Positions 36,214-47,751 are shown, numbered from the stretch's first letter. The stretch: DNA of 64,000 bases from Acidobacteriota bacterium (GCA_902812415.1 CADDZJ010000005.1:22388-86387); one strand, 5' to 3'. Notes: generated by a model not told the origin, from the sequence alone. Made by a program: numbers and translations.

Positions 36214-36426
36214 TTAGACAGAGACGAGGATTTCAGGCTGGTCAGAGTGCGGGGATTCGGCTAAGGCTTTCTGGTCTTCAGCCCAAAGCCAGCCGGAAAT
36301 GGCTTCCTTGATGTTCGTAATGGCCTCTTGCTCATCTTTGCCCTGAGAGACACAACCGGGGAGCGCTGGGCATTCAGCCACAACCCAGCCATCTTCGGCC
36401 TTTGTAAGCGTGATATGAAACACCAT
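36214..36426 (-). CDS. hicB: HicB-family antitoxin
   Basis: 70 residues with the HicB/UPF0150 fold: MVFHITLTKAEDGWVVAECP, ALPGCVSQGKDEQEAITN and a helix IKEAISGWLWAED. It has no C-terminal DNA-binding domain, so it belongs to the short HicB type. The frame is intact although its partner hicA next to it is broken, so it is probably a relic under relaxed selection or may act on other HicA toxins. Confidence 0.8.
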   Translation of the reverse strand: MVFHITLTKAEDGWVVAECPALPGCVSQGKDEQEAITNIKEAISGWLWAEDQKALAESPHSDQPEILVSV

Positions 36427-36430
36427 GTTT

Positions 36431-36960
36431 TTATACTACCGATTGTTGCGACTTGATATCAAGCGATATTTCCGCAGGCTCATATGGGGCGCGCGGGAGT
36501 AATTGAATCGCCCTGGCGCGTGCCTTCCAGGGTTTCTTAGAGGCAGGCTCCGGCTGGCGGCTTGAGATGGCATCGACGGCGGCCCGCTTCGCGGCAAGCC
36601 GGATGTGGGAGTAATGCTCCAGCATCCTCGGGGAGACGTGAGCCGCAATGCTCATGATGGTTTGATCGGAAGCCTGAGACTCGGCCAGTTTCGTAATCGC
36701 GGTATGCCGGAGATCATGGAAACGGACGGTTGGCAGACCGGCGGCCTCGCGAGCATTGCGTCACGCGGTGCGCCAAGACTTGATTGGACGGCCCGGATCA
36801 ACCTTGCTGTAATCGCGGTTCGCGGTATCAATGCGGGCATTCTCGCAAGCGGCGAACACGTAATGCTCCGGCTTACGCTCCGGAAAGTGATCGGCCCCAG
36901 CCTGCCAAGGCTCTTGTGGCGTCAGCGTTCGGGCGCAGAGATCACCATTGTCACTGAGGA
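36431..36960 (-). pseudogene. Broken tyrosine integrase (C-terminal catalytic part)
   Basis: On the minus strand the catalytic half of a phage-type integrase can be read: PERKPEHYVFAACENARID, then IKSWRTA, an in-frame TGA (probably a mutated Trp codon), RNAREAAGLPTVRFHDLRHT (the H-x-x-R box) and HVSPRMLEHYSHIR (box with the nucleophilic Tyr). The N-terminal half is missing or unrecognisable; the bases up to 37160 show other frames broken by stops. It lies inside the tRNA-Ile-bounded segment and explains its origin. Confidence 0.85.
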
Positions 36961-37164
36961 AGTGGCATATTGTGACGGCTCCGAGTGCGGCTCGGCCATG
37001 CCGAATGAGAACGGAGAGTTGGAATTGTTATCCCCTCACTGGCACATGATCTAGAGAGGAAGATCACCAGAGGCGGGGCTGCGTTGCTATCCGATTTGGT
37101 AAGCAAGCTGCCGCTGCCAGTCGCGCTCTTGCTGGTAGGTTGAGGTTCTAAGATCGTCAACCAG

Positions 37165-37183
37165 GGCCCACCAATCCATTCAA
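37165..37183. other. Right attachment-site repeat (attR)
   Basis: An exact 19-bp copy of the tRNA-Ile 3' end and following bases (35867-35885). It marks the right boundary of a 1.3-kb integrated remnant. Confidence 0.8.
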
Positions 37184-37189
37184 CGACTT

Positions 37190-37774
37190 CGTGCGACCCA
37201 TTACTTCACTTTCTGGCATTCGACCATTATCGCGAAAGAGACTGAGGTGGAAATCCAGCTTCTTCTTTCGGCTGCTTTAATCCGCACTTCAACCTCCTCG
37301 ATCCCAAACCGAAACTCCCGATTCCCAATATGGAACTCGATCACGCAAATTCCCGTCTCTAAGCGATGTTTGTATCCCCAATTCTCAGAAGGTTCATCCT
37401 CAGATCAAAGTTGTATTAGAACCCACTAATCTCCGACGAAGCCAGCGTTCAAGGCCTCTGCCTTTTCTCACAGCCCTTCAGCATCTGATTGATCCCACTC
37501 GATTTATCTCGTAAACGCTCGGAATTTTATCTCCTCTTGATCTTCAATCCTTCGATCCAAAGGCATCAGAACGACCATCCTCTAAACCCGCCAAGTCCCC
37601 GGTTCGTAAGCGATCCGTGGGCCTTCTCCTTGCCTGATTAAACGCTCCGAAGACTTGGCATACAGCTTGCTCTCTTGAGAGATGCGCGGCGAGAACGAAT
37701 CTGAAAAGCGGGTTCGTTAAGAGGCGCGAGCGGGTTGGAAACGCTCACTCAAATCTGTTGCAGAGGATAATCTG
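37190..37774. other. Intergenic region before the fliA-type sigma gene
   Basis: About 585 bases without a convincing gene; the one small plus-strand frame (37247-37429) has low-complexity sequence. The region carries the sigma-54 type promoter at 37655-37671. Confidence 0.5.
37655..37671 (+). promoter_or_regulatory. Sigma-54 promoter upstream of the FliA-type sigma gene
   Basis: TTGGCATACAGCTTGCT matches the -24/-12 consensus TTGGCACR-N3-YTTGCW at all but one base, with the required 12-base GG-to-GC spacing. It is 104 bases before the ATG. Sigma-54 promoters need an enhancer-binding activator, which is not seen in the window. Confidence 0.7.
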
Positions 37775-38704
37775 ATGGCCACTTACGATAGCGTCGTCCG
37801 AAAGACTCAGGAAAAGCAGTCCCCGTTCCGCTCCCGCCGGCCTGCTCTCAAAGCCAGGAGTACGGCACTGCCGCACCCTGCGGCTTCGTCTCAGCCCCGC
37901 GCGCTGCGCGGTCGCGCCCCTGCGCAATGCTACCCTGAGCGCGACGGACTTGCGGTGAAGCTGCTTCCGCTGGTCAAACGAGTGGCCTTCGAGCTGCGCG
38001 AGCATCTTCCGCAGCACGTCGAGGTGGACGATCTTACTGGAGCGGGCGTCCTCGGTCTCCTGGACGCGGTGCGCAAGTTTGATGCCCGCAAGCATGTGAA
38101 GATTGAGACATACGCTCGCCATCGGATTCGCGGAGCCATCCTCGATAGCCTGCGCGAGATGGACACAGCTTCGCGCGACATGCGGAAAAAGAACAAGCAC
38201 GCCGAAAAGGTCTACCGCGAGCTTGAAGCCACGCTGGGCCGCTCCGTGACCGATGACGAAATGGCGCAAGCCCTGGGCATGAGCCTGAAGAAGTGGTATC
38301 GCACGGTCCAGGAACTCAACAGCGTCGGAATTGAGTGGATGCGACCCAATCAGATTCCTGAAGTAACGATGACTGATGAAAGCGCCCTGCCAGCGGATGA
38401 CCGGGAAAATCCGTTTAATCTATGCTACCGTCAGGAGCAACGCGAAATCCTGGCGCAGGCGATGGCGCAACTTTCGGAGCGTGAGCGCACCGTGGTCTCA
38501 CTCTATTACGAGGGGGAAATGACCATGAAGCAGATCGGTGATCAGATTGGAGTGGATGAGTCCCGCGTCTCGCAGATCCACAGCGCCGCCCTCAAACATC
38601 TTCGCGCGAAGGTGCGCAAAGCCTTGCAGCCACGGCCGGCATCAGTGCCTCCGGCTTTCATGGTGGCGGAGATTTTACCTTCCCGCCCGTTTGCCGCTTA
38701 CTAA
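37775..38704 (+). CDS. fliA: FliA/WhiG-type RNA polymerase sigma factor
   Basis: 309 residues. After a basic, Pro-rich N-terminal extension of about 60 residues come sigma region 2 (VDDLTGAGVLGLLDAVRKFD and IETYARHRIRGAILDSLRE), region 3 (SVTDDEMAQALGMSLKKWY) and region 4 (LSERERTVVSLYYEGEMTMK, VDESRVSQIHSAALKHLR). That is the sigma-28 group. The ribosome site GAGG (37763-37766) is well placed. A consensus sigma-54 promoter lies upstream and a strong terminator downstream, so it is a single-gene unit. No flagellar gene is in the window. Confidence 0.9.
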   Translation: MATYDSVVRKTQEKQSPFRSRRPALKARSTALPHPAASSQPRALRGRAPAQCYPERDGLAVKLLPLVKRVAFELREHLPQHVEVDDLTGAGVLGLLDAVRKFDARKHVKIETYARHRIRGAILDSLREMDTASRDMRKKNKHAEKVYRELEATLGRSVTDDEMAQALGMSLKKWYRTVQELNSVGIEWMRPNQIPEVTMTDESALPADDRENPFNLCYRQEQREILAQAMAQLSERERTVVSLYYEGEMTMKQIGDQIGVDESRVSQIHSAALKHLRAKVRKALQPRPASVPPAFMVAEILPSRPFAAY

Positions 38705-38814
38705 AGACGCCGGGGTTTTCGGGCGCGAACTGTGGCATCAGAGAGCTTTCTTAAGAAGTCGCTCCTTGGACGGAGGCTGAAAAGTTTAACCCTCCTCAAA
38801 CAGTCCAACCTCCC

Positions 38815-38852
38815 GCGCAGGGTCCAGGCAACTGGCCCTGCGCTTCTTGTTT
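38815..38852 (+). terminator. Intrinsic terminator after the FliA-type gene
   Basis: GCGCAGGG (38815-38822), a bulged T, then CCAG-GCAA-CTGG and CCCTGCGC (38836-38843) give a 12-bp stem capped by a GNRA tetraloop. The stem is followed by TTCTTGTTT. The stem starts 111 bases after the stop codon. Confidence 0.75.
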
Positions 38853-38954
38853 CCGGGCAAGCTCTGCCTGGGAATTTCGCGGCGATTTTACATCGCCACC
38901 CACCCTACGCTTGCGATGCGCCCCGAGCGGCATCAAGCCGCTGCTACACCTCAT

Positions 38955-39962
38955 TCAGTGCCGCTGCACAGTTGCGAGATTTCGGAAGCTGAACTTCTTT
39001 TCAACAGAATCAAAAGGCTTGCCATCCACTTCAACGTAAGGATAGACAAAATAATTCACGGGCGGCCCATCCTGCTTTGGTGCAAGCGTCAAATCCCTGC
39101 CGGTTGAAAAGAGCACACGGTTCGGGTCCAAGCTTCCAAAGAAAAAATCATGCTTGGAAGGGTTCTGCCACGCTTCTGAGATATCCACCGGCGTCCAACC
39201 TAATCCCTGAACGTAAAATTCAGCCCAGCAATGGTAGCCCGGGATGGTCCCCTGATCTGCCTGAGGCAAGGGAAAGCCGATATCAAATCGCGTCGGAATT
39301 TTTTCGGCGCGGGCCAGGGCCATGAAAAGCGAGTGAAAGTCGGTGCAATTGCCATGCTTGGCATCGCAGGCCCAGATCGCGTCGCCTCGACCCCAGCCTG
39401 TTCCCGATTTGTCATAACGCATGTTGTGGAAAACGTAGTTGTAAAGCGCGTAAGCCTTTTCGACTTCGCCTTCTTTCCCCTGGGTATTCTCCTCAGCAAT
39501 TTGCGCAATAATCCCGCCGGTCGGCACTAGGCGGTCCGGCTCGACAAATCGCACCAGACTCACTGGAACTTGAGCAGGATCGCGGTTATAACTCATCAGG
39601 GTTCTAAAGTCTCCCCGCGAGTACTCGTACCGCGTCACCGCGTAAATAACCTTTAAGGAAACGGTTGAAGAAGGATGATGAATCACGGCGTAAAGCATGC
39701 GGTTCCCGAAAACCGGATCCTGAGTGATCTGCGCGGGCACTGACGCAACCCTTCGGATGATCTTTACAGTCTGGTGGGGATTGGAGGAAGCTATAGGAAT
39801 CCAGATCCGAACTGTATGGGCTGTGGAAGGGATATTTTTCAGGGTAGCCTCATAGGTGAATTCGAAGCTGCGAGCGTGCTGCGCAGCCTGGACCGTGAGC
39901 GTGATGGGCGAAAAGAGAAGAAAGCACATGGATGCTGCTAAAACCGCATTGAGGTGTCTCAT
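38955..39962 (-). CDS. Exported transglutaminase-like protein
   Basis: About 335 residues from the ATG at 39962, which gives a clean signal peptide (LNAVLAASMCFLLFSPITL). ATGs at 39974 and further upstream are possible. The transglutaminase/protease-like core has the Cys-His-Asp triad in GNCTDFHSLF, GYHCWAEFY and WTPVDISEAW. An N-terminal beta domain of about 120 residues precedes it. Likely a periplasmic thiol peptidase or crosslinking enzyme; substrate unknown. It points away from the efflux operon. Confidence 0.85.
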   Translation of the reverse strand: MRHLNAVLAASMCFLLFSPITLTVQAAQHARSFEFTYEATLKNIPSTAHTVRIWIPIASSNPHQTVKIIRRVASVPAQITQDPVFGNRMLYAVIHHPSSTVSLKVIYAVTRYEYSRGDFRTLMSYNRDPAQVPVSLVRFVEPDRLVPTGGIIAQIAEENTQGKEGEVEKAYALYNYVFHNMRYDKSGTGWGRGDAIWACDAKHGNCTDFHSLFMALARAEKIPTRFDIGFPLPQADQGTIPGYHCWAEFYVQGLGWTPVDISEAWQNPSKHDFFFGSLDPNRVLFSTGRDLTLAPKQDGPPVNYFVYPYVEVDGKPFDSVEKKFSFRNLATVQRH

Positions 39963-40278
39963 GCCATGCTCCATCAAAATGTGAATTCGGCGGTAGCCGT
40001 CGCGGGGGCGCGAGGGATATACGGACATCGGTAAGAGGGGGATTCTCCGGTGATTTCACAGGGTGATCGTCATGAAAAATCAAGACATTCTACATCGTAG
40101 CAAGCTGCATCACCGGGCGTCAAACTTCCTGACCTGGGACGCCAATGGTGACAATCTGCATCAATTTGCGGGTCTTCTGCAACCTTCTTTTTATTTGATA
40201 CGTCATCTTATTTACACTGAAGAAACTCTATTGTGAAAACCCGGCTTGAAAAAGCCCGGGAATGCAGGCAGGTACGCC

Positions 40279-41511
40279 ATGGCAACACAGGATGTCTTAT
40301 CACGAGTCCCGGAGAGTTATACCGGCAGCCCTCACCAACCTGGACGGAAATGGGTTCCGTGGCTTTTGGCCGTAGTATTCGCCGTGGTCGCGGTGCTCGG
40401 CTGGCGAGCCGCCACACGGCGGCGGCAGGAGGAACAAGCTCTGCGAGCCCAGCAGGCTCGCGCGGCTGCGCTGCGGCCTGTTCCTGTAGCGGCAGATCCT
40501 GCTACCCGGCGGGACTTCCCGGTTTATCTTACCGGCCTCGGCTCGGTGACGGCGTATAACACGGTCACCGTTCAGCCCCACGTTGCCGGTCAGATCATGA
40601 AGCTGTTTTTTCAGGAAGGCCAGCATGTCCAGGCCGGCCAGCCGCTGGTCGAGATTGACCCCCGGCCCTACCAGGTGCAGTTGCAGCAAGCGCAGGGACA
40701 GCTTGCCCACGACCAGGCGCAGCTTCACGAAGCTCTTCTGGATCTGGCGCGAGACAAAGCGTTGGTAGGCGATGGGGTGATCCCCCGGCAGCAATTTGAT
40801 ACCCAGCAGGCGCTCGTGGAGCAACTCCAGGGATCGCTCGCGGCGGATAAGGCGCAAATTGCCAACGCCCAACTGAATCTTTCCTACTGCCAGCTTACCG
40901 CTCCGATTTCCGGGAAAGTGGGCTTGCGGATGGTTGACGTTGGAAATATCGTGCAGCCCTCAACAGGTATTCTGGTGATCACTCAAATGCAACCCATCGC
41001 CGTCATTTTCACACTGCCGGAGGAGCAGTTGACTCCGGTGCTTCGCGGCCTCCGGCTGGGGCGATCTTTCCCGGTGGATGCTTATGACCGCTCGGATGTG
41101 CACAAAATTGCGAGCGGAGCGCTGCTTGCCACTGATAATCTCATTAATCAGACCACCGGAACCCTGCGCCTAAAGGCAAAATTTTCGAACCAGGATGAGT
41201 CACTGTTTCCCAACGAATTCGTGAATATTCACATTGAGACCGAAGTTTTGCGCAACGCCACCGTGATCCCAGCCTCAGCCCTCCAACATGGCACGCAGGG
41301 CGACTTTGTTTTTGTCGTGCGTCCTGACCGCACGGTTGAGGAACGTTCTGTACACGCCGAGATGACACAGGGCAACTATGTTGTTCTCAGTTCCGGACTT
41401 CAGCCCGGAGAAATCGTAGTGACTGACGGCCAGGACAAGCTGCACGTCGGCAGTCATGTTACCCCCCAGACGCTCCACACAACCCATTCGCCTGGAGAGC
41501 AGAGTTCGTGA
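40279..41511 (+). CDS. mdtA: RND efflux periplasmic adaptor (MdtA-like)
   Basis: About 410 residues. It has an N-terminal membrane anchor ([17 protein letters not shown]), a lipoyl-like biotin domain in two halves ([20 protein letters not shown] and [17 protein letters not shown]), a helical hairpin between them and a C-terminal beta-barrel ([19 protein letters not shown]). The ATG at 40279 is chosen; a TTG at 40246 is upstream in frame. The stop overlaps the mdtB start. With mdtB and mdtC it forms a tripartite pump, but no outer-membrane TolC homologue is in the window. Confidence 0.9.
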   Translation: MATQDVLSRVPESYTGSPHQPGRKWVPWLLAVVFAVVAVLGWRAATRRRQEEQALRAQQARAAALRPVPVAADPATRRDFPVYLTGLGSVTAYNTVTVQPHVAGQIMKLFFQEGQHVQAGQPLVEIDPRPYQVQLQQAQGQLAHDQAQLHEALLDLARDKALVGDGVIPRQQFDTQQALVEQLQGSLAADKAQIANAQLNLSYCQLTAPISGKVGLRMVDVGNIVQPSTGILVITQMQPIAVIFTLPEEQLTPVLRGLRLGRSFPVDAYDRSDVHKIASGALLATDNLINQTTGTLRLKAKFSNQDESLFPNEFVNIHIETEVLRNATVIPASALQHGTQGDFVFVVRPDRTVEERSVHAEMTQGNYVVLSSGLQPGEIVVTDGQDKLHVGSHVTPQTLHTTHSPGEQSS

Positions 41512-44500
41512 ACCTCTCCCGCATTTTTATTCTCAGGCCCGTTGCAACCTCGCTGTTGATGGCGGCTATTCTGCTGGCCGGCTTCGCCGCTTACACGCAG
41601 TTGCCGGTTTCGGCCCTTCCGGAGGTTCAATATCCGACCATCCGGGTGCTGACGTTCTATCCGGGCGCAAGCCCGGACGTGATGGCCGCCCTGGTAACCG
41701 CCCCGCTTGAGCGGCAGTTTGGCGAGGTGCCCGGACTGAAGGAAATGACTTCTACCAGCTCCTTCGGCGCTTCACAGATTACGCTCCAATTTGTTTTGAA
41801 TGAGGACATCGATATTGCCGAGCAGGAAGTTCAGGCGGCGATGAATGCCGCCAGCACGTACCTGCCTCAAGACCTCCCCAACCCGCCCGTTTACAGCAAG
41901 GTGAACCCGGCCGATGCCCCGATTCTCACGCTCGGTCTCACCTCCCCTTTGCTGCCTCTGCCCAAAATAGAAGACCTGGCAGATACCACGCTCGCGCAGA
42001 AAATCTCGCAGGTCCTGGGCGTGGGGCTTGTTTCGATCAGCGGCGGCCAGCGGCCGGCGGTGCGCATTGAGGCCAATCCGACCGTTCTCGCCAGTTATGG
42101 TCTGAGCCTGGAAGACCTGCGAACCTCCCTTGCGGCGGCGAACGTCGACCAGGCCAAGGGGACCCTGCAAGGACCGCGGCTGGCATACACGATTGACGCT
42201 AACGATCAACTGGTTTCGGCGCCTGATTATAGCCCGATCATCATCGCCTACCGGAATGGCTCGCCGGTGCGGGTTCAGGACGTCGCCCACGTGGTTAGCG
42301 GCACGGAAAATGACCAGCAAGCCGCGTGGATGGATAAGACTCCAGCGGTAGTAGTGAACGTTCAGCGCCAGCCCGGCGCCAATATCATCAGCGTGGTGGA
42401 CCGGATCAAAAGCCTGCTTCCCCGACTCGAGACGGCGCTGCCTTCCTCCGTCCACGTTCGCGTTCTCACGGACCGAACGCAAACCATCCGCGCGTCGGTC
42501 CGAGACGTGCAATTCGAACTCGCGCTGACCGTGGGATTGGTGATCCTGGTCATCTTTCTCTTCCTGCGCACGCTCTCCGGAACGGTTATTCCCAGTATTG
42601 CCGTGCCGCTCTCGCTGGTTGGAACCTTTGGAGTGATGTACCTGCTCGGCTTCAGCCTCGACAACCTTTCGCTCATGGCCCTGGTTATTTCAACAGGATT
42701 TGTGGTTGACGACGCCATTGTGATGATCGAAAACATTTCACGTTTCGTCGAGCAAGGCGATTCGCCGCTCGAAGCGGCGCTCAAAGGGGCCAAGCAGATC
42801 GGCTTTACGATTCTCTCTCTGACCGTCTCGTTGATTGCTGTGCTGATTCCGCTTCTGTTCATGGGCGACATCGTGGGCCGCATGTTCCGCGAGTTCGCCA
42901 TCACGCTGGCGGTCACCATCATCTTCTCAGCCATCGTGTCCTTAACCCTCACTCCAATGATGTGCGCCAAGCTCCTTCGCTACCGTCCGGAAGCGGAGCA
43001 GGGCCGATTCTTCCGTTCTTCGGAGAAAGTCTTTGATGCCGCCATCGCCTGGTACGGCAAATCGTTGCGCTGGGTGCTGCGCCATCAAACCGCCGTCCTG
43101 CTGATCACGGCCGGCACGCTGGTCTTCACACTCTATCTCTACGTGATTGTCCCCAAAGGCTTTTTCCCGGTTCAGGATACAGGCGTCATTCAGGGAACTT
43201 CAGAGGCCCCTGAAACGGTTTCATTCGATCAGATGGCCCAAAGGCAGCAGGCGCTGGTGGACGTCATCCTGCAGGATCCGGATGTTGAAAATGTTTCCTC
43301 ATTCATCGGCGTGGATGGAACCAACATGACAATGAACAGCGGCCGCATCCAAATCACGCTGAAACCCATCGATCAGCGCAAGGCCAGCGCTTCGGAAGTT
43401 ATCCGGCGTTTGCAGCCCAAGCTCGCGCAGGTGCATGGCATCACGCTTTATATGCAGCCGGTGCAGGATATCACCATTGATGACCGAGTCAGCCGCACCG
43501 AATTTCAATACACCCTGGCGGACGCAAACGCCGACGAATTGAATAGCTGGGCGCCACGGCTGGCGGCCAAGCTCGAAACCCTGCCTGAATTGCGGGACGT
43601 GGCGACTGACCAGATGACCCATGGGCTTCAAACCCAGTTGGTCATTGACCGCGACACGGCCAGCCGCCTGGGAGTTACTCCGGCAGCCATCGATAACACG
43701 CTCTACGATGCTTTCGGCCAGCGTCAGATATCAACCATTTTCACTCAATTCAACCAGTATCACGTGGTGTTGGAGGTCGCCCCCAATTTCCAGCAAAATC
43801 CTGACGCATTAAAAAACATTTATGTTAATTCCATCAGCGGCACTGAAGTGCCTCTGAGCGCAATCGCCCACATTGCGCCTTCGACCACCTCGCTCGAAGT
43901 GAACCGCCAGGGCCAGTTTCCGGCAGTCACGCTCTCCTTTAACCTTGCGCCGGGGGCTTCCCTGAGCCAGGCCGTCGATGCCATCAATCAGGCGAAGCAG
44001 GAAATGGACGTACCCGCCTCGATTCAAGCCAGCTTTCAAGGGACAGCGGCAGCCTTCCAGGCCTCCCTGGCCAACGAACCGCTCCTTATTCTGGCCGCTC
44101 TCGTCACCGTCTACATCGTGCTGGGGGTACTCTACGAGAGCTATATCCATCCGCTCACGATTCTGTCCACCCTGCCTTCGGCAGGAGTTGGAGCGTTGCT
44201 GGCCTTGCTTCTTTTCCACACCGAATTCAGCGTCATCGCGCTGATTGGCGTCATTCTGCTGATCGGCATTGTGAAGAAGAACGCCATCATGATGATTGAC
44301 TTCGCCCTGGAGGGCGAGCGGCAGGAACAGAAACCTCCGCTTGAAGCCATTTACGACGCGTCCTTAATCCGATTCCGCCCCATCATGATGACGACGATGG
44401 CCGCTCTGCTGGGCGCGCTGCCGCTGGCCCTGGCTTCCGGGATGGGAGCTGAACTGCGCAGGCCTCTCGGCATCACGATTATCGGGGGGCTGCTACTGAG

Positions 44501-44624
44501 TCAGGTACTGACGCTCTATACGACGCCGGTGGTCTATCTCTTCTTTGACCGGCTTGCCCGGCGTTTCCGAGGAGCCGCTTCGCCCGTTCCGCCGTCCCCT
44601 GAGCCGCTTGAAGGACGCCTATGA
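41508..44624 (+). CDS. mdtB: RND multidrug transporter subunit (MdtB-like)
   Basis: 1038 residues. It shows the RND pattern: N-terminal helix [20 protein letters not shown], porter domain, proton-relay Asp pair in TM4 ([13 protein letters not shown]), a second repeat with [15 protein letters not shown] and C-terminal helices. It starts at GTG 41508, overlapping the mdtA TGA, and its stop overlaps the mdtC ATG. The MdtB and MdtC subunits form a heterotrimer in E. coli, and the presence of two distinct adjacent RND subunits here fits that type. Confidence 0.92.
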   Translation: MNLSRIFILRPVATSLLMAAILLAGFAAYTQLPVSALPEVQYPTIRVLTFYPGASPDVMAALVTAPLERQFGEVPGLKEMTSTSSFGASQITLQFVLNEDIDIAEQEVQAAMNAASTYLPQDLPNPPVYSKVNPADAPILTLGLTSPLLPLPKIEDLADTTLAQKISQVLGVGLVSISGGQRPAVRIEANPTVLASYGLSLEDLRTSLAAANVDQAKGTLQGPRLAYTIDANDQLVSAPDYSPIIIAYRNGSPVRVQDVAHVVSGTENDQQAAWMDKTPAVVVNVQRQPGANIISVVDRIKSLLPRLETALPSSVHVRVLTDRTQTIRASVRDVQFELALTVGLVILVIFLFLRTLSGTVIPSIAVPLSLVGTFGVMYLLGFSLDNLSLMALVISTGFVVDDAIVMIENISRFVEQGDSPLEAALKGAKQIGFTILSLTVSLIAVLIPLLFMGDIVGRMFREFAITLAVTIIFSAIVSLTLTPMMCAKLLRYRPEAEQGRFFRSSEKVFDAAIAWYGKSLRWVLRHQTAVLLITAGTLVFTLYLYVIVPKGFFPVQDTGVIQGTSEAPETVSFDQMAQRQQALVDVILQDPDVENVSSFIGVDGTNMTMNSGRIQITLKPIDQRKASASEVIRRLQPKLAQVHGITLYMQPVQDITIDDRVSRTEFQYTLADANADELNSWAPRLAAKLETLPELRDVATDQMTHGLQTQLVIDRDTASRLGVTPAAIDNTLYDAFGQRQISTIFTQFNQYHVVLEVAPNFQQNPDALKNIYVNSISGTEVPLSAIAHIAPSTTSLEVNRQGQFPAVTLSFNLAPGASLSQAVDAINQAKQEMDVPASIQASFQGTAAAFQASLANEPLLILAALVTVYIVLGVLYESYIHPLTILSTLPSAGVGALLALLLFHTEFSVIALIGVILLIGIVKKNAIMMIDFALEGERQEQKPPLEAIYDASLIRFRPIMMTTMAALLGALPLALASGMGAELRRPLGITIIGGLLLSQVLTLYTTPVVYLFFDRLARRFRGAASPVPPSPEPLEGRL

Positions 44625-47600
44625 GCATTTCCGAGCCGTTCATCCGTCGCCCGGTCGGCACTTCGCTGCTTGCCCTTGCCCTGCTTCTGGGCGGGATTGT
44701 AGGTTACCGCCTGCTCCCTGTCGCACCCATTCCGGAGGTCGATTTCCCGACGATCAGCGTTTCCGCGCAGTTGCCCGGGGCGAGCCCGGAAACTATGGCC
44801 TCCAGCGTCGCAACGCCTTTGGAGCGGCAGTTTGGCCGCATCTCCGGTTTAACGGAGATGACATCGACCAGCTCTCAGGGCTCCACCTCAGTTGTTCTAC
44901 AATTCGACCTCAGCCGCGACATCAATGCCGCAGCGCGGGACGTCCAGGCAGCCATCAATGCCGCTTCCAGCCAGTTGCCCGCCGACCTGCCGATGAAGCC
45001 GAGATATCGCAAATCGAATCCTGCCGATGCGCCCATCATGATCATCTCCCTGACTTCGGATAAGGTTTCGCGCGGGGCAATGTATGACGTTGCGGATTCA
45101 ATTCTGGCGCAGCGGGTCTCGCAGGTGGAAGGGATTGGCCAGGTCTTTGTGGGCGGCGGCTCGCAGCCTGCGGTGCGCGTGGAAGCTAATCCCCGGGCGC
45201 TCGATCACTATGGCATCGGGCTTGAGCAACTGCGAACTGCCCTGCAGGCGGTCAATGTATTTCGTCCCAAAGGCCAGTTGAGCGGCAGGGAACTCACCTG
45301 GAACATCGGCGCAACGGACCAACTCTTTCAGGCCGTTCAATACCGGCCTCTGATCATCAGTTATCAGAATGGCGCGCCCGTGCGCCTGAAGGACGTGGCC
45401 GACGTGGTGGATTCCGTGGCGGACCTGCATACTGGCGGTTCCGCCAACGGACAGCCTGCGGTGATGCTCGTTATGTTTCGCCAGCCGGGGGCGAACATCA
45501 TCCGCACGGTAGACGGCGTGAGGGAGATTCTGCCCGAACTACGGGCGTCGATCCCCTCCGCCATTAACATGACCGTAACCCTCGACCGGACGCAGACCAT
45601 CCGCGCTTCAGTTCGCGATGTCGAAATTACGCTCTTCATCGCGGTGGTGCTGGTGGTGCTCGTCGTCTTTGCCTTTTTGCGCGATGTCTGGTCCACCTTG
45701 ATTCCGAGCGTTGCCGTGCCCCTCTCGCTGATCGGGACGTTTGGCGTCATGTACCTGCTGGGCTACAGCATCGATAACCTCTCGCTCATGGCCCTCACCA
45801 TTTCCACCGGCTTCGTGGTGGACGACGCCATCGTGGTCATTGAAAACATCACCCGCTACCTCGAATCCGGATGGGACGCATTCCGGGCGGCTTTGCGGGG
45901 CGCACGGGAAATCGGGTTTACAGTCCTTTCGATGAGCGCTTCCCTGGTGGCGGTCTTCATTCCCATTCTGCTGATGCGCGGCATTGTGGGACGGCTCTTC
46001 CGCGAGTTCGCCGTCACGCTGAGCGTCGCGGTGCTGCTTTCCTTGCTCATCTCGCTGACGGTGACGCCTATGTTGTGTTCCCGTTTCCTCCGCCCGCAGC
46101 AGGGACGCCGTCACGGGTTCCTTTATCGAGTGATGGAACGTGGTTTCCTGGGCATGCTGGCGCTTTATCGCATCAGCCTCAGATGGGTGCTGGATAATCG
46201 GGCGCTAGTGCTCACCATCACCTTGCTGACCGTTGCCTTGAACGTTTATCTCTTTGTGGTGGTGCCCAAGGGCTTCTTCCCCCAACAGGATATCGGGCGC
46301 ATCGGCGCGGTCGTTCAAGCTTCGCAGGATATTTCCTTCGATGCGCTTCGCAAGAAGCAGGAACAGTTCGTGAAAATTGTGATGAGTGACCCGGCAGTGG
46401 ACGCTGTTGAAAGCTTTGTGGGGGGAGGCTTCGGAGGCAGCAGTGTGAACACCGGGCGCATGTTCATCGCTCTGAAACCCATGAGCGAACGAAAAGTGAC
46501 GGCGCAACAGGTGATTGCCCGCATCCGGCGCAAAGCCTCCCATATTGCAGGCGCCACTCTTTATCTTCAGGCCGAGCAGGATATCCGCGTAGGCGGGCAT
46601 TTCACCAGCACCCAGTTCCAGTACACGCTGGAAGGTGAAGACCTGAAAGAGCTGAACCGGTGGGCGCCGAAGGTGATGGCCAAGTTGCAGACGCTGCCGG
46701 ATCTGCGTGACGTGGCGTCCGACCAGCAAAGCCACGGTTTGGAAGCGGGCGTCGTCATTGACCGCGATACCGCTTCCCGTCTGGGCGTAAGCCCCCAGGT
46801 GATCGACAGCACGCTTTATGACGCCTTCGGGCAGCGCCAGGTCTCAACCGTCTATACGCAGTTGAACCAGTATCATGTAGTGATGGAAGTTGATCCACGC
46901 TATTCGCAGAGTCCGGATGCGCTCAAGAATATCTACATCCGCTCCAATACCGGCGCTGAGACGCCGCTCAGCGCCTTTGCGCATTTTGATACCGGCCCGA
47001 CCACGCTCACCGTAAGCCACCTGGGACAATTTCCTGCCATCACGCTCTCTTTCAACCTGGCGCCGGGTGTTTCGCTGGGTCAGGCTGTTGATGCGGTGGA
47101 TGCGGCCCAGCGAGAAATTGGCATGCCTTCAACGATCCATGCCAGCTTTCAGGGCACGGCAGCCGCTTTTCAGTCTTCGCTTGCTAACGAGCCTTTCCTG
47201 GTGGCAGCAGCTCTTCTCACTGTTTACATTGTTCTGGGCATCCTTTACGAAAGCTACATCCATCCACTCACCATTCTCTCCACATTGCCGTCAGCGGGAG
47301 TGGGGGCCATTCTGGCTCTTTTGCTCTTTCGCGTGGAGCTGAGCGTGATTGCGCTGGTAGGGATCATTCTCCTGATCGGCATTGTGAAGAAAAACGCCAT
47401 CATGATGATTGACTTCGCGCTGATCGCGGAACGCGAAGAAGGCAAACCCGCTCTCGACGCCATCTACGAGGCCTGCCTGCTGCGCTTTCGCCCGATCATG
47501 ATGACGACCATGGCGGCGCTCTTCGGGGCCCTGCCCCTGGCTATCTCCTCCGGCATGGGCTACGAGTTCCGCCGCCCACTCGGAATCGCTATCGTCGGCG

Positions 47601-47746
47601 GGCTGATCCTCAGCCAGGCGATGACGCTCTACACCACGCCGGTTGTCTATGTCTTTTTCGATCAACTTGCAGGATATTTCCGCCGCGCCCCGGCGCGTCA
47701 CGTTTTGGCCCCGAACGGGAACGGGCGCCTGAAAGGCCCTGCCTAG
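44621..47746 (+). CDS. mdtC: RND multidrug transporter subunit (MdtC-like)
   Basis: 1041 residues, paralogous to MdtB. The N-terminus is [22 protein letters not shown]4 has [13 protein letters not shown], and [15 protein letters not shown] is in the second half. The C-terminus ends with AP-rich tail residues. Its ATG overlaps the mdtB TGA (ATGA), so translation is coupled. It stops five bases before the convergent sugar-isomerase-like gene with no terminator visible between them. Confidence 0.92.
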   Translation: MSISEPFIRRPVGTSLLALALLLGGIVGYRLLPVAPIPEVDFPTISVSAQLPGASPETMASSVATPLERQFGRISGLTEMTSTSSQGSTSVVLQFDLSRDINAAARDVQAAINAASSQLPADLPMKPRYRKSNPADAPIMIISLTSDKVSRGAMYDVADSILAQRVSQVEGIGQVFVGGGSQPAVRVEANPRALDHYGIGLEQLRTALQAVNVFRPKGQLSGRELTWNIGATDQLFQAVQYRPLIISYQNGAPVRLKDVADVVDSVADLHTGGSANGQPAVMLVMFRQPGANIIRTVDGVREILPELRASIPSAINMTVTLDRTQTIRASVRDVEITLFIAVVLVVLVVFAFLRDVWSTLIPSVAVPLSLIGTFGVMYLLGYSIDNLSLMALTISTGFVVDDAIVVIENITRYLESGWDAFRAALRGAREIGFTVLSMSASLVAVFIPILLMRGIVGRLFREFAVTLSVAVLLSLLISLTVTPMLCSRFLRPQQGRRHGFLYRVMERGFLGMLALYRISLRWVLDNRALVLTITLLTVALNVYLFVVVPKGFFPQQDIGRIGAVVQASQDISFDALRKKQEQFVKIVMSDPAVDAVESFVGGGFGGSSVNTGRMFIALKPMSERKVTAQQVIARIRRKASHIAGATLYLQAEQDIRVGGHFTSTQFQYTLEGEDLKELNRWAPKVMAKLQTLPDLRDVASDQQSHGLEAGVVIDRDTASRLGVSPQVIDSTLYDAFGQRQVSTVYTQLNQYHVVMEVDPRYSQSPDALKNIYIRSNTGAETPLSAFAHFDTGPTTLTVSHLGQFPAITLSFNLAPGVSLGQAVDAVDAAQREIGMPSTIHASFQGTAAAFQSSLANEPFLVAAALLTVYIVLGILYESYIHPLTILSTLPSAGVGAILALLLFRVELSVIALVGIILLIGIVKKNAIMMIDFALIAEREEGKPALDAIYEACLLRFRPIMMTTMAALFGALPLAISSGMGYEFRRPLGIAIVGGLILSQAMTLYTTPVVYVFFDQLAGYFRRAPARHVLAPNGNGRLKGPA

Positions 47747-47751
47747 CCTTC

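Noticed and set aside
36720..36790. TGA in the integrase as another selenocysteine codon
   Set aside because: It replaces a residue that is not a conserved Cys, no hairpin follows, and the gene lacks its N-terminal half.
36605..37054. 149-codon plus-strand frame in the tRNA-Ile element
   Set aside because: It is the antisense of the broken integrase, whose minus-strand reading has clear catalytic motifs.
40240..40262. CCGGCTT-GAAA-AAGCCCGG hairpin before mdtA as a riboswitch
   Set aside because: Short stem with a bulge, no conserved aptamer features; the evidence is too thin to call a regulatory element.
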